From Dyella terrae (lineage in GTDB: Bacteria > Pseudomonadota > Gammaproteobacteria > Xanthomonadales > Rhodanobacteraceae), in contig NZ_SIZZ01000002.1 of the NCBI RefSeq assembly GCF_004322705.1, forward strand, positions 930,001-994,000: a stretch of DNA of 64,000 nt, given 5' to 3'. Each line of letters starts with the position of its first letter. The first letter of the stretch is position 1. The position numbers were made by a program, and so were the translations under genes. Of the stretch, positions 40,406 to 50,149 are shown one piece after another. The notes below the pieces were generated by a model, which was not told the DNA's origin, made no database searches, and was given only the letters and a program-made list of their open reading frames with translations.

Positions 40406-41409
40406 GCACTGAACTTCAGATCAATGGCGCACAGCGCGCCGCCATCCTCCTGCTGACATTGGGCGAGGAAGACGCCGCCGAAGTGCTCAAGCATCTCAAT
40501 GCCCGCGACGTGCAGGCGGTGGGCCAGGCCATGGCCGGTCTCACCAACGTGTCACGCGAGCAGGTCGAGTTCGTGCTCGATCGCCTCAGCGACGACATGG
40601 GCCGCAATACGGCGCTGGGCGTTGGCACCGAGGAGTACATCCGCAAGATCCTGGTCAACGCACTGGGCGAGAGCAAGGCGGGTGGCTTGATCGACCGTAT
40701 CCTGCTCGGCCGCAGCAGCAAGGGCCTGGAATCGCTGAAGTGGATGGAAAGCCGCGCCATTGCCGAAATGATTGGCCAGGAACACCCGCAGATCATCGCG
40801 CTGGTGCTCGCGCATCTCGAAGCCGACCAGGCCGCCGAGGTGATCGGTTACCTGCCGCCGCGCGTGCGCAGCGATGCCGTCATGCGCATCGCCACGCTTG
40901 ATGGCGTGCAGCCGCATGCGCTGAACGAACTCGATGAAATCATGGAGCGCCAGTTCTCCGGCAGCACCAACAAGCTCAAGTCGGCCAACGTGGGTGGGCT
41001 GAAAGCGGCGGCGGACATCCTCAATGCGATGGAGTCCAGCCGCGAAGCGGAACTGATGTCTGCTATCCGCGGGCATGACTCGGGCCTCAGCGGACGCATT
41101 GAAGAATTGATGTTCGTGTTCGAGGACCTGGCCGAACTGGACGACCGCAGCATGCAGATGCTGTTGCGCGAAGTGCCGTCCGCACGCCTGGTCACCGCGC
41201 TGAAGGGCTCCGAGCCGAACGTGCGCGAACGCATCTTTGCCAACATGTCCAAGCGCGCCTCGGACATGCTGCGCGACGACCTGGAAGTGAAGGGTCCGGT
41301 GCGCCTGAGCGAAGTGGATGCAGCGCAGAAGGAAGTGCTGCAGATTGCCCGCAAGCTTGCCGACGCCGGCCAGATCAACCTGTCGCCCAGCGGCGACGAG
41401 TACGTGTAA
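40402..41409 (+). CDS. fliG: FliG, motor switch protein
   Basis: A 335-residue rotor protein with the E-H-P-Q motif (G-Q-E-H-P-Q-I-I-A-L-V-L near residue 127) and the C-terminal charged torque helix (E-L-D-D-R-S-M-Q-M-L-L-R-E-V near 245). It links FliF to FliM/FliN and makes torque against MotA. It keeps normal length, though it lies 103 bp from fliF rather than directly adjacent. Confidence 0.98.
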   Translation: MSTELQINGAQRAAILLLTLGEEDAAEVLKHLNARDVQAVGQAMAGLTNVSREQVEFVLDRLSDDMGRNTALGVGTEEYIRKILVNALGESKAGGLIDRILLGRSSKGLESLKWMESRAIAEMIGQEHPQIIALVLAHLEADQAAEVIGYLPPRVRSDAVMRIATLDGVQPHALNELDEIMERQFSGSTNKLKSANVGGLKAAADILNAMESSREAELMSAIRGHDSGLSGRIEELMFVFEDLAELDDRSMQMLLREVPSARLVTALKGSEPNVRERIFANMSKRASDMLRDDLEVKGPVRLSEVDAAQKEVLQIARKLADAGQINLSPSGDEYV

Positions 41410-41421
41410 GGAACGCGGTGC

Positions 41422-42081
41422 ATGAACCAGCTTGCGCGCATCCTCGCCCGTGAAAGGGTCGCCCAGGCCGAGCGCTGGGAGCTGCCCGATATGGGCCCGC
41501 CGCGCGAGCCCGAGCCAGTCGAGCAGCCGCAGGCCGCGCGTCCGACGGTCAGTGACCTGGAGGCCCTCGAGCGCGAAGCGCGCGCCGAAGGTTTCGCCAC
41601 CGGCCTGGCCGAAGGGCGCAAGGCCGCCCTGCAGGAGCTGGAAGAGCAACGTGCGCGCCTGGAAGGCATTCTGCTTGGCGCAGCGCGTCCGCTCGCAGGC
41701 ATGGACGAGGCGACGGAGCAGGAGCTGGCGCGCCTTGCGCTGGTGATCGCGCGTCGCGTGATCGCGCACGAACTGACCGTCACGCCTGAGCTGATTCTGC
41801 GCACGGTGCGCGAAGCGGTGCTGGCACTGCCCTCGGCCAATCGCCAGATTCGCGTCCTGCTTCACCCGGACGACCTGGGCCTGCTGCGCGCGCTTGAAGC
41901 GACCGAGGAGCACTGGCAGCTGCTGGCCGATCCGTCGATGGAGCGCGGCGACTGCCGGCTGGAAAGCGACAGCTCCCGACTTGATGCCCGCGTGGAAACG
42001 CGGCTTGCCGCGGTGGTCGACGCGGTGTTCGGCGATGAGCTGAGTGCCGTCGACGAAGATCCCGAGGCGGAGATGGCATGA
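41422..42081 (+). CDS. fliH: FliH, negative regulator of the export ATPase
   Basis: A 219-residue protein with a glycine-rich repeat zone ([16 protein letters not shown] near residues 52-67), the AxxxG helix typical of FliH, and a C-terminal FliI-binding domain (V-L-L-H-P-D-D-L near 145). It ties the FliI ATPase to the export gate and C ring. It overlaps fliI by 4 bp (ATGA). Confidence 0.95.
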   Translation: MNQLARILARERVAQAERWELPDMGPPREPEPVEQPQAARPTVSDLEALEREARAEGFATGLAEGRKAALQELEEQRARLEGILLGAARPLAGMDEATEQELARLALVIARRVIAHELTVTPELILRTVREAVLALPSANRQIRVLLHPDDLGLLRALEATEEHWQLLADPSMERGDCRLESDSSRLDARVETRLAAVVDAVFGDELSAVDEDPEAEMA

Positions 42082-43448
42082 ATATCGTGCGCCCCAGCCT
42101 GCAGCTGAGACAACAGCGCTGGCAGGAGCGCCTCGCGCGTCGTTCGCGTCGCGCCGAAGAAGCACAGCTCAACGTGGTCGAAGGGCGCCTCCGTCGCGTG
42201 GTGGGGCTCACGCTGGAGGCTGAAGGTTGCGAGGCGCCGCTGGGTGCGCGTTGCCTCGTGTCGACGGCGACGGGTGCGCAGCTCGATACCGAAGTCGTCG
42301 GCTTTGCCGATGACCGGCTCTTGCTGATGCCCGTGACGGAAATGCACGGCGTGCTGCCCAATGCGCGCGTGCGTCCCTGTGCGCGGGCGGGCGATCTGCC
42401 TGTCGGCACGGCCCTGCTGGGGCGCGTGATCGGAGCCGATGGCGTTCCCCTTGATGGCATGGGCCCGCTGGAAGCCGATGAGCACGCAACGCTCAAGCGC
42501 GAACCCATCAACCCGATGTCGCGCAAGCCCATCGATACACCGCTTGATACGGGCGTGCGTGCGATCAACGCGCTGCTGACGGTGGGACGGGGCCAGCGCC
42601 TGGGCCTCTTCGCCGGTTCGGGTGTCGGTAAGTCGACCCTGCTGGGCATGATGACCCGGTACACCGACGCCGATGTCGTGGTCGTGGGGCTGATCGGCGA
42701 GCGCGGCCGCGAAGTCAAGGAATTTGTCGAACATACGCTCGGCGACGAAGGTCGCGCGCGCTCGGTGATCGTCGCCGCGCCCGCCGACGCGCCGCCGCTG
42801 AAGCGCCTCCGTGGCGCGCAGTACGCCACGGCGATCGCCGAGTGGTTCCGCGATCGCGGCCAGCGCGTCCTGCTGCTGATGGACTCCATCACCCGTTATG
42901 CGCAGGCACAGCGTGAGATCGCGCTGGCGATCGGCGAGCCGCCCGCGACCAAGGGCTATCCGCCGTCGGTGTTCGCCATGTTGCCGGCGCTGGTCGAACG
43001 CGCGGGCAACGACGCCTACGGGCGAGGTTCGATCACGGCGTTCTACACCGTGCTGACCGAAGGCGACGATTACCGCCACGATCCCATCGCCGACGCCGCG
43101 CGCGCCATCCTGGACGGTCATATCGTCCTGTCGCGTGACCTCGCTGAAGCAGGTCATTACCCGGCCATTGATATCGAGGCGTCCATCAGCCGCGTCATGC
43201 CTGCCGTAGTTCGGCGCGAACACATGCGCGCGGCCCAGGCCTTTCGCCAGGTGTATTCGGCGTACAGTCGCCAGCGCGACCTCATTGCCGTCGGCGCCTA
43301 CCAGAAGGGCTCCGATCCGCAGGTGGACAAGGCCATCACCATGTGGCCGCGCCTGCGTGACTTCCTCCAGCAGGAAGTCGACGAGCCGATGGCGCTGGCA
43401 CAGGCCATCGAGGCATTGAACGGGATTGCTGAAGAGGCCAGCACATGA
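42078..43448 (+). CDS. fliI: FliI, flagellar export ATPase
   Basis: A 456-residue ATPase related to F1-beta. The Walker A motif G-S-G-V-G-K-S-T is near residue 180, the Walker B strand L-L-L-M-D-S near 265, and the [11 protein letters not shown] segment follows. It powers export of rod, hook and filament subunits with FliH and FliJ. It overlaps both neighbours by 4 bp. Confidence 0.98.
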   Translation: MNIVRPSLQLRQQRWQERLARRSRRAEEAQLNVVEGRLRRVVGLTLEAEGCEAPLGARCLVSTATGAQLDTEVVGFADDRLLLMPVTEMHGVLPNARVRPCARAGDLPVGTALLGRVIGADGVPLDGMGPLEADEHATLKREPINPMSRKPIDTPLDTGVRAINALLTVGRGQRLGLFAGSGVGKSTLLGMMTRYTDADVVVVGLIGERGREVKEFVEHTLGDEGRARSVIVAAPADAPPLKRLRGAQYATAIAEWFRDRGQRVLLLMDSITRYAQAQREIALAIGEPPATKGYPPSVFAMLPALVERAGNDAYGRGSITAFYTVLTEGDDYRHDPIADAARAILDGHIVLSRDLAEAGHYPAIDIEASISRVMPAVVRREHMRAAQAFRQVYSAYSRQRDLIAVGAYQKGSDPQVDKAITMWPRLRDFLQQEVDEPMALAQAIEALNGIAEEAST

Positions 43449-43891
43449 AAAGCCGCTCGGTCCGACTCCAGCCGGCCGCCGATGTCGCGCGCGAAAAGCG
43501 CGAAGGCGCGACCCAGCGTCTGGCCGAACAGCAGGGCCGCGTGCAGAACGCCGAGCAGCAGCTGGGCGAGCTCCAGCGCTACAAGGCCGAGTACGCCTTG
43601 CAGGCCGGGGGCACGGGCATGACCGTCAGTGCTTTGCTCAACCGCCAGCAGTTCATGGATCGCATCGATCAGGCGATTGAACAACAGCAATTCGAGGTCC
43701 AGCGCCAGCGTCGCCAGCTCGACCAGGTGCGTGGCGAGTGGCGCGATGCGCATGCGCGCGAGCGTGCGCTCGACAGCGTCATCGACAACGCCCGCAATCT
43801 GGAACGCAAAGCCGAAGACCGCCGCGAACAGAACGCCATTGACGAGCGCATGCAGTATCCGCGCGCGTCCATGGGTCAGCGCCGGACGTAA
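43445..43891 (+). CDS. fliJ: FliJ, export stalk protein
   Basis: A 148-residue protein that is almost wholly charged coiled coil (long runs of E/R/Q with heptads). FliJ sits in the centre of the FliI hexamer and helps chaperone recycling. The call relies on the position between fliI and fliK and the coiled-coil nature; sequence is poorly conserved in this family. Confidence 0.9.
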   Translation: MKSRSVRLQPAADVAREKREGATQRLAEQQGRVQNAEQQLGELQRYKAEYALQAGGTGMTVSALLNRQQFMDRIDQAIEQQQFEVQRQRRQLDQVRGEWRDAHARERALDSVIDNARNLERKAEDRREQNAIDERMQYPRASMGQRRT

Positions 43892-43905
43892 ATCAGGACA
43901 CCACG

Positions 43906-44958
43906 ATGACACCCACCGCCGCTCCGACTTCGCCTTCCGTCAAGACCGCCGCCGTGCAGGGCGCCAAAGGTACCGCTGCCAACGACGCCCTCCATTTGCT
44001 CACCGGGCAGGAAGGTGGCCAGGCTTTCGGTCAGCCGTTTGAGCAGTTGTTGCAGCAGCAGTTGGGTCCGGCGCCGCTGCCTGCCAACCTGGTGTCGTTG
44101 CTCGCTTCGCAGCATGCCGGCGACGCGACGAATGTCACGGTGCCGGTGCCGGCCCATCTTCCGCCGGACGATGCCGATCCGGCCGAACGCAACGGCAATG
44201 TGATGGCGGCCGCCATGCTTGCCATGCTGGGGCAGTCGCAGAACGCGGCGATCAAAACAGACGCGACCGGCGGCGATGCTGCGAAGGGCGATGCCGCGCA
44301 AGGCCTGAATCTCACGGCGCTCAAGTCACACCTGACCGCCAATGCCATGACCGATGGCGCACCGGCGCAAGCGTCAGCAACAAACGTCATCATCGACGCA
44401 GCCTCCATGCTGGCCGGATCGAAGCAGGGCGACGAGCACGCCGGACGGAAATCGGACGGCGCGTCGTTGTCGGCCGATCTGCTCGCCGCGCCCCTGATGT
44501 CGCCCGGTACCCATGCGACGCATGCGCCGCAAGCCCCGAATCTGCAGATGGATGCGCCGGTCGGCAGCCCGGCCTTCGCCGAAGAGCTGAGCCAGCACGT
44601 GGCATGGCTGGGTGGCCATGACGTCAAGGAAGCACGCATTCGCTTGCGTCCCGAGGAACTCGGGCAACTGGATGTGAAGGTCAGCGTGGCCGAGCACGGC
44701 AAGGTCGATGTGAGTTTCACCGCGCAGCACCCGCAGGCGGTGCTGGCCGTGCAGCAGACGCTGGGGCAGCTGGATCTGATGCTGGCCGGTCATGGCTTGT
44801 CGCTGGGACAGGCGCAGGTGGGGCAGCAGAGTGCGAGTGGTAATGGTGGAGGGCAGGGGCAGGGCGGGAAGGGTGATGAACGTTTTGCCGGAGAGGCTGA
44901 CGCGGTGGACGCACCAGTCGTGACGAAGGCCGTTGGTTTGCTTGATACGTTCGCCTGA
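43906..44958 (+). CDS. fliK: FliK, hook-length control protein
   Basis: A 350-residue protein with a low-complexity, exported N-terminal ruler region and the conserved C-terminal switch domain (A-R-I-R-L-R-P-E-E-L-G-Q-L-D-V-K-V near residues 244-260, then V-S-F-T-A-Q-H-P). FliK measures hook length and flips FlhB specificity. It is the last gene of the fliE unit; a 1.17-kb non-coding, repeat-rich gap follows. Confidence 0.95.
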   Translation: MTPTAAPTSPSVKTAAVQGAKGTAANDALHLLTGQEGGQAFGQPFEQLLQQQLGPAPLPANLVSLLASQHAGDATNVTVPVPAHLPPDDADPAERNGNVMAAAMLAMLGQSQNAAIKTDATGGDAAKGDAAQGLNLTALKSHLTANAMTDGAPAQASATNVIIDAASMLAGSKQGDEHAGRKSDGASLSADLLAAPLMSPGTHATHAPQAPNLQMDAPVGSPAFAEELSQHVAWLGGHDVKEARIRLRPEELGQLDVKVSVAEHGKVDVSFTAQHPQAVLAVQQTLGQLDLMLAGHGLSLGQAQVGQQSASGNGGGQGQGGKGDERFAGEADAVDAPVVTKAVGLLDTFA

Positions 44959-45355
44959 CGCGTTTGTGCATGGTTGGATCATGTCGCTGGGTTTCTGCGC
45001 AGGTGTACGGACCGAAGGCATGGATAGTGGGTGTGCCAGGGCACGGCTGGGTGGAGAACGATTGAAAGGGGGGCGCTCATTCGGGCGCTAACGCGACCTT
45101 GCCGCTTACGCCGCGGGGGCGTTTCGACCTGGCTGCCGCCGGCCGAGGCCCAAAATAAAAGTAACCCAAAGAAAATGGCCTGAGAGCCAGGGGTGCGCTT
45201 AAGTTAGATACGCGTCTCACGGGACACGCAGGCTCAAGTCATCACCCTCGAGGCCAACTAACGTCCGACTGTTTGCTATCCGCCCCACCGCCGAAAGCGG
45301 AGTGGGGAACGACCGAACGTCGGCCTCGAAGTGGTGAGCGCAGCGAATAATCCAT
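44959..45355. other. Non-coding stretch after fliK with foldback sequence
   Basis: No credible gene is present. Around 45160-45175 lies AAAAGTAACCCAAAGAAAA, which I recognise as part of a repeat common in proteobacterial intergenic DNA. From about 45240 to 45344 a degraded inverted repeat (CACCCTCGAGGCC against GGCCTCGAAGTGGTG) folds around CCGCCGAAAGCGG. It looks like accumulated repeat debris rather than a lost gene. Confidence 0.6.
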
Positions 45356-45760
45356 GGGCGACTGCGCACGGTTTGCACCTCACACCCCAAAAACACCGTC
45401 ATGCTTGCGCAGGCAGGCACCCAGTGGCGACCACACATGGTTATGGCCCCGCCCTCCCACGTCGTCATGCCGGCAAAAGCCGGCATCCACGGGCGACCAC
45501 GCGCAGTTTGCACCGCACATCAAAAAACACCGTCATGCCTGCGCAGGCAGGCACCCAGCGGCGACCACGCACGGTTATCGCCCCACACTCTCACGTCGTC
45601 ATGCCGGCGAAAGCCGGCATCCAGGGGCGACCACGCGCAGTTTGCACCGCACATCCAAAAAACACCGTCATGCCTGCGCAGGCAGGCATCCCGTGGCGAC
45701 CACACACGATTGCCACCTCACCCTCTCACGTCGTCATGCCGGCGAACGCCGGCATCCAGG
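45356..45760. repeat. Three tandem 134/135-bp units with two palindromes each
   Basis: Units start at about 45356, 45490 and 45624. Each has a palindrome of type CATGCCTGCGCAGGCAGGCA (45397, 45531, 45666) and, about 66 bp later, one of type GTCATGCCGGCGAAAGCCGG continuing CATCCA (45463, 45597, 45732). Spacer sequence is also repeated (GCGACCACGCGCAGTTTGCA). The palindromes resemble the ATGCCGGC-N-GCCGGCAT intergenic repeats seen in many proteobacteria. The following stretch 45761-46046 shows nothing I can name. Confidence 0.9.
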
Positions 45761-46046
45761 GGCCTCGAGGCTAGTCGGTGCGCTTGACGACCAAGGTCTC
45801 CACGCTGCGGTAGCGGTGTAAACCATGCTCGGCACACCTGTCAGCCAGGTCGCTGGGCTGTAGACGCAGGCAGGGACCGAGTGGCCATGCGTTTCCGCTG
45901 ACGCCATGGCGTCCGCCAACCAACCGTCATCCCCCGCCAAGCTTCCGGCGCGCCAAGCACGCGACCTCTCCCGTTCAGGCGTCAAGATTCTGCCGAGGCG
46001 CCGCGCGCCGTGGCGATAACCCGCGCCAACAAGCCATTTTTCGCGA

Positions 46047-46063
46047 TGGCACACCACTTGCTT
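46047..46063 (+). promoter_or_regulatory. Sigma-54 promoter of the fliL operon
   Basis: TGGCACACCACTTGCTT has GG-N10-GC geometry and lies 66 bp before fliL. It gives fliLMNOPQR-flhBA their own start after the repeat-filled gap. Confidence 0.92.
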
Positions 46064-46128
46064 CGACCTCTTCGTCCGATGCGCCACGACGGCGCCCGGA
46101 ATTGAACCGTTCCATCACGAGGTCGTGC

Positions 46129-46638
46129 ATGTCCAACGCTGAGCAGAGCCCGGTAGTCGAAGCACCCGCCAAGAACGCGGGCGGCGGGCGCACCACCATC
46201 CTGATCCTTGCCCTGGCGCTGATCCTCGTGTCGGCCGTTTGCGGTTATGCGCTCTACACCTTGCGCGGCCACAACGCAGCGGGCGCGGCCCAGGCCGAGG
46301 CGCCGGCGAAGGAGAAGAAGCCCGAGCTCTTCATGGCGCTCGATCCGGCGTTCGTTGTGAATTTCCGTAATGCCGATTCGCTGAGCTACCTGCAGGTGGG
46401 CGTCACTCTGATGTCGCATGACCCGCTGGTGCTGCAGTCTGCCAAGGAAGCGGACCCGGTGATCCGCAACGCCTTGCTCATGCTGTTCAGCAGCCAGGAC
46501 TACACCGAGCTGAGCAGCACCGATGGCAAGCAGAAGCTGCAGGCCAAGGCGCTGGCGGCCGTGCAGAAGATCCTTACCGACCGCACCGGCAAACCGGGCG
46601 TCGATGCCCTGTACTTCACCAGTTTCGTGATGCAGTGA
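46129..46638 (+). CDS. fliL: FliL, stator-associated basal body protein
   Basis: A 169-residue protein starting at the ATG behind GAGGT; the longer in-frame start is not supported. One membrane helix spans about residues 25-46, followed by a periplasmic stomatin-like domain (L-D-P-A-F-V-V-N-F near residue 73, ending Y-F-T-S-F-V-M-Q). FliL surrounds and supports the MotA/MotB stator. It overlaps fliM by one base. Confidence 0.95.
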   Translation: MSNAEQSPVVEAPAKNAGGGRTTILILALALILVSAVCGYALYTLRGHNAAGAAQAEAPAKEKKPELFMALDPAFVVNFRNADSLSYLQVGVTLMSHDPLVLQSAKEADPVIRNALLMLFSSQDYTELSSTDGKQKLQAKALAAVQKILTDRTGKPGVDALYFTSFVMQ

Positions 46639-47654
46639 TGAGCGAGCTGCTCTCCCAGGAAGAAATCGACGCGCTGCTGGCGGGCGTCGATGGCGGCAAG
46701 GTGGAAATCGGTGGTGACGAACCGCCGCCGCCGGACACGGTGCTGACCTACGATTTCACGCAGCAGGACCGCATCGTGCGCGGTCGCCTGCCGACGCTGG
46801 AGATGGTCAACGATCGCTTCGCCCGTTTCTTCCGCACCAACATTTTCAGCGTGCTGCGCAAGACCTGCGAAGTCTCGGTGCTTGGCGTGAAAATGCTCAA
46901 GTTCAGTGAATACGTGCACAGCCTGGCGGTACCGAGCAACCTGAACCTGGTGCGCGTGCGTCCGCTGCGCGGCACCGGACTGATCGTGATGGAGCCGCGC
47001 CTGGTCTTCTCGATCATCGACAACTTCTTTGGTGGCGACGGCCGCTACCACGCGCGCATCGAAGGTCGCGACTTCTCGCCGACCGAGCGCCGCGTCATCC
47101 AGATCGTGCTGGACGAAATTTTCAGCTCGCTGGTCGAGGCATGGGCGCCCGTGCTCCCGCTGACGTTTGAAGCGCTGAACATGGAGATCAATCCTCAGTT
47201 CGCGAACATCGTCAGCCCGACGGAAACCGTCGTCGTGTCGAAGTTCCATGCGGAAGTGGATGGCGGCGGTGGCGAGATCCACCTGACCATGCCGTACTCG
47301 ATGATTGAGCCGATTCGCGTCCTGTTGGACGCCGGTGTGCAGAGCGACCGCGTCGAGCGCGACGAGCGCTGGCTGACGGCGTTGCACCAGGAAGTGCTGG
47401 ACGCCGAGGTCGAACTCACATCGCTGCTGGTCGAGACGCAGATGAACATTGGCGACTTCCTCAAGCTCCGCCCCGGCGACGTGATTCCGATCGCCATGCC
47501 CGAACTGAGCACGGTCTTTGCCGAAGACGTGCCCATTTTTCGCGGGCACAACGGCCAGGCCGTGGGCCGCAAGGCCGTCCGTTTTCATTCCCTGGCAGGG
47601 CGCCGTGAAGCGCGCCAGGCCTCTGAATTTTCTACCGGGAACATCAACGAATGA
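46638..47654 (+). CDS. fliM: FliM, motor switch protein and CheY-P target
   Basis: A 338-residue C-ring protein. The N-terminus has the CheY-binding peptide L-S-Q-E-E-I-D-A-L-L at residues 5-14, then a CheC-like middle domain (about 50-230) and a C-terminal FliN-like domain. Residue pattern D-R-F-A-R-F-F-R is conserved near 57. It overlaps the next gene by 4 bp (ATGA). Confidence 0.98.
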   Translation: MSELLSQEEIDALLAGVDGGKVEIGGDEPPPPDTVLTYDFTQQDRIVRGRLPTLEMVNDRFARFFRTNIFSVLRKTCEVSVLGVKMLKFSEYVHSLAVPSNLNLVRVRPLRGTGLIVMEPRLVFSIIDNFFGGDGRYHARIEGRDFSPTERRVIQIVLDEIFSSLVEAWAPVLPLTFEALNMEINPQFANIVSPTETVVVSKFHAEVDGGGGEIHLTMPYSMIEPIRVLLDAGVQSDRVERDERWLTALHQEVLDAEVELTSLLVETQMNIGDFLKLRPGDVIPIAMPELSTVFAEDVPIFRGHNGQAVGRKAVRFHSLAGRREARQASEFSTGNINE

Positions 47655-48001
47655 GCAATTCCAACGACGCAGCCGCGCTGCTCGATCCGAGCGGCCGACC
47701 GGAATTCGAAACCCTGATGGGCGTGGCCGGCGAGGGTGGCGACGTCAACCTCGACCTGATCCTGGACGTACCGGTGACCCTGGCGATGGAAGTCGGCCGT
47801 ACGCGCATCAGCATCCGCAACCTGCTGCAGCTCAACCAGGGCTCGGTGGTTGAGCTCGATCGCGCTGCGGGCGAGCCGCTGGACGTGTTCGTCAACGGCA
47901 CGCTGGTGGCGCATGGCGAAGTGGTGGTGATCAACGAAAAGTTCGGCATCCGCCTGACCGACGTGATCAGCCCCGCCGAACGCGTCCGCAAGCTGCGCTG
48001 A
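47651..48001 (+). CDS. fliN: FliN, motor switch protein
   Basis: A 116-residue protein with the SpoA domain in its C-terminal 75 residues (L-D-V-P-V-T-L-A-M-E-V-G-R-T near 38, then L-N-Q-G-S-V-V-E-L-D, ending K-F-G-I-R-L-T-D-V). It forms the lower C ring with FliM and docks the FliH-FliI complex. Confidence 0.98.
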   Translation: MSNSNDAAALLDPSGRPEFETLMGVAGEGGDVNLDLILDVPVTLAMEVGRTRISIRNLLQLNQGSVVELDRAAGEPLDVFVNGTLVAHGEVVVINEKFGIRLTDVISPAERVRKLR

Positions 48002-48008
48002 GGTGATC

Positions 48009-48365
48009 ATGCTCGCCGCGCTCCCAACCGCCGAAGTCAGCGTGGGCGCCGAACTGATTCGGGTCGTGCTGAGCCTGGCGGGCATCATCGCCCTGATCTT
48101 TGCCGCCGGTTGGTTGAGTCGTCGCCTGCAGGCGCGCACGCAGCCGGGCGGACGCCGCATTCGTTGCGTCGAATCGTTCGCCGTGGGTGCGCGCGAACGC
48201 ATGTTGCTGATCGATGCCGATGGCAAGCGGCTGCTTGTCGGCGTGGGCCCCGGCGGCATGCGTACTTTGCACGTCTATGACGGCGAAGCGCCGCCGGCGC
48301 CCGAGCCGGCCGTGACACCGCCGGCGTTTGCCGATGTGCTGAGCCTGTGGAAGCGCAAGTCATGA
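48009..48365 (+). CDS. fliO: FliO, export apparatus assembly factor
   Basis: A 118-residue protein with one membrane helix (about residues 18-37) and a small cytoplasmic domain. The ATG at 48009 is preferred because GAGG lies five bases upstream. FliO helps build the FliP ring. It overlaps fliP by 4 bp. Confidence 0.92.
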   Translation: MLAALPTAEVSVGAELIRVVLSLAGIIALIFAAGWLSRRLQARTQPGGRRIRCVESFAVGARERMLLIDADGKRLLVGVGPGGMRTLHVYDGEAPPAPEPAVTPPAFADVLSLWKRKS

Positions 48366-49102
48366 AGTGGTTTCGTCCGTTGCTCGTTCTTGCGCTCCTG
48401 TTGCCGTTGCCATTGCTCGCCGATCCGGTCGGCATTCCCGCCGTGACCGTGCAGAACGGCGCGGGCGGGTCCAGCTGGACGCTCTCGCTGCAGCTGTTGG
48501 CGCTGATGACGGTGCTGACGATGTTGCCGGCGATCCTGCTGATGATGACGTCGTTCACGCGCATCATCATCGTGCTCGGTTTCCTGCGCCAGGCACTGGG
48601 CACGCAGTCCACGCCGCCCAACCAGGTGCTGCTCGGTCTGGCCTTGTTCCTGACGTTGTTCGTCATGTCGCCAGTGCTCAACAAGGCCTACGACGAAGGC
48701 GTGAAGCCGTACATGGATGGCAAGATCGCCGCCGAGCAGGCCATACCGCTGGCCGCCGCGCCGTTCAAGCATTTCATGCTCGACCAGACGCGCGATTCGG
48801 ACTTGCAGCTGTTTACCAAACTCGCGAATGAGCAGCCGTTCGCCAGCAAGGCCGATGTGCCGTTTCGCGTCGCCATGCCGGCCTTCGTCACCAGCGAGCT
48901 GAAGACTGCGTTCCAGATGGGCTTTCTGCTGTTCATTCCGTTCCTGATCATTGACCTGGTGGTTGCGAGCGTCCTGATGTCGATGGGCATGATGATGGTC
49001 TCGCCCATGATCATCTCGCTGCCATTCAAGATCATGCTCTTCGTCCTCGTGGACGGCTGGGCGCTGTTGCTGGGCACGCTTGCCGGCAGCTTTTACCAAT
49101 AG
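48362..49102 (+). CDS. fliP: FliP, export gate membrane protein
   Basis: A 246-residue protein with a cleavable N-terminal signal (M-K-W-F-R-P-L-L..., ending near L-L-A-D-P) and four membrane helices. The conserved [16 protein letters not shown] segment lies near residue 62 and the [11 protein letters not shown] motif near 205. It forms the core FliPQR gate. Confidence 0.98.
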   Translation: MKWFRPLLVLALLLPLPLLADPVGIPAVTVQNGAGGSSWTLSLQLLALMTVLTMLPAILLMMTSFTRIIIVLGFLRQALGTQSTPPNQVLLGLALFLTLFVMSPVLNKAYDEGVKPYMDGKIAAEQAIPLAAAPFKHFMLDQTRDSDLQLFTKLANEQPFASKADVPFRVAMPAFVTSELKTAFQMGFLLFIPFLIIDLVVASVLMSMGMMMVSPMIISLPFKIMLFVLVDGWALLLGTLAGSFYQ

Positions 49103-49114
49103 TGCGCGCCGGCC

Positions 49115-49384
49115 ATGACTCCTGAATCCGTCATCGAATTTGGCCAGCACGCGCTGTACGTCGCGATGCTCGTGGCTGCGCCGTTGCTGCTGACCGCGCT
49201 GGCCGTGGGCCTGCTGGTGGGCGTCATCCAGGCCGCGACGCAGATCAACGAAATGACCCTTAGCTTCATTCCGAAGCTACTGGCCATGGCTGCCGTCGCG
49301 CTGATCACCGGTCCGTGGATGCTGCGTACGCTGGTGCAGTTCACCCGCCATCTGATCGAAGGCCTGCCTGGAGCTGTGCGGTGA
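49115..49384 (+). CDS. fliQ: FliQ, export gate membrane protein
   Basis: An 89-residue protein with two membrane helices and the conserved Q-A-A-T-Q-I-N-E-M-T-L-S-F-I-P-K segment near residue 40. It is part of the FliPQR gate and overlaps fliR by 4 bp (GTGA). Confidence 0.98.
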   Translation: MTPESVIEFGQHALYVAMLVAAPLLLTALAVGLLVGVIQAATQINEMTLSFIPKLLAMAAVALITGPWMLRTLVQFTRHLIEGLPGAVR

Positions 49385-50148
49385 ATATCGATCTGGCACA
49401 GATCCAGGTCTTCCTCGGCAGCGTCGTATGGGCGCTGGCGCGGGTGACGGGACTGTTCCTGATGGCGCCGATTTATGGGGCCAACGTGTTGCCCGCGCGT
49501 GTGCGCGTCGGGCTGATCGTCCTGTTGACGCTGGTGTTGTCGCCGATGGCGAAGGCGCAGATCGACCTCACTACCGCCGATGGCATTGCCACGATGGCAG
49601 GGCAGGTGCTGATCGGTGGTGCGGTGGGTTTTGTGCTGCGCATGACGTTCGAAGCGGTGGCCTTCGGCGGCCAGTTGGTCGCGCAGAGCATGAGCCTGGG
49701 TTTTGCCGAAGTGGTCAACCCGCAGGGCGGCGGCAGCTCGCCGGTGCTCAACCAGTTCTACCTGCTGCTGATCACCTTGCTGTTCCTTGCGATGGACGGT
49801 CATCTGCGGCTGATCGAGTTGCTGGCTGACAGCTTCCGCACGCTGCCGCCGGGGGCCGAAGCGATTACGCCCAACGTACTCCATGCCGTGGTGGCGTTCG
49901 GGTCGCAGTTGTTTTCCGGCGCCGTGCGCGTGGCGCTGCCGGCCATGACCTCGCTGCTGGTGGTCAACATGGGCTTTGCCGCGATCAGTCGTTCGGCGCC
50001 CTCGATGAACCTCTTTGCAGTCGGCTTCCCGATCACGATCTGCCTGGGCTTCATCGCTCTTTGGTTGTCCCTGCGCAGCCTGCCGGGCGCGTTCGCCGCG
50101 CTGCAGGAAAACGCGTGGTCGCTGATGCGCGAATTGCTGAGGATGTGA
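49381..50148 (+). CDS. fliR: FliR, export gate membrane protein
   Basis: A 255-residue, six-helix membrane protein starting at the GTG that overlaps the fliQ stop; longer in-frame starts lie inside fliQ. The conserved F-G-G-Q-L-V-A-Q-S-M-S-L-G-F-A segment is near residue 96. It closes the FliPQR ring and binds FlhB. Confidence 0.97.
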   Translation: MNIDLAQIQVFLGSVVWALARVTGLFLMAPIYGANVLPARVRVGLIVLLTLVLSPMAKAQIDLTTADGIATMAGQVLIGGAVGFVLRMTFEAVAFGGQLVAQSMSLGFAEVVNPQGGGSSPVLNQFYLLLITLLFLAMDGHLRLIELLADSFRTLPPGAEAITPNVLHAVVAFGSQLFSGAVRVALPAMTSLLVVNMGFAAISRSAPSMNLFAVGFPITICLGFIALWLSLRSLPGAFAALQENAWSLMRELLRM

Positions 50149-50149
50149 C

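Noticed and set aside
45356-45760. Possible CRISPR array
   Set aside because: The repeats are 134-bp composite units with conserved spacers and internal palindromes; there are no unique spacers of 30-40 bp and no cas genes.
44959-46128. Short ORFs in the fliK-fliL gap (e.g. 45331-45774)
   Set aside because: They consist of translated tandem repeats in several frames with equal openness, so they reflect the array, not genes.
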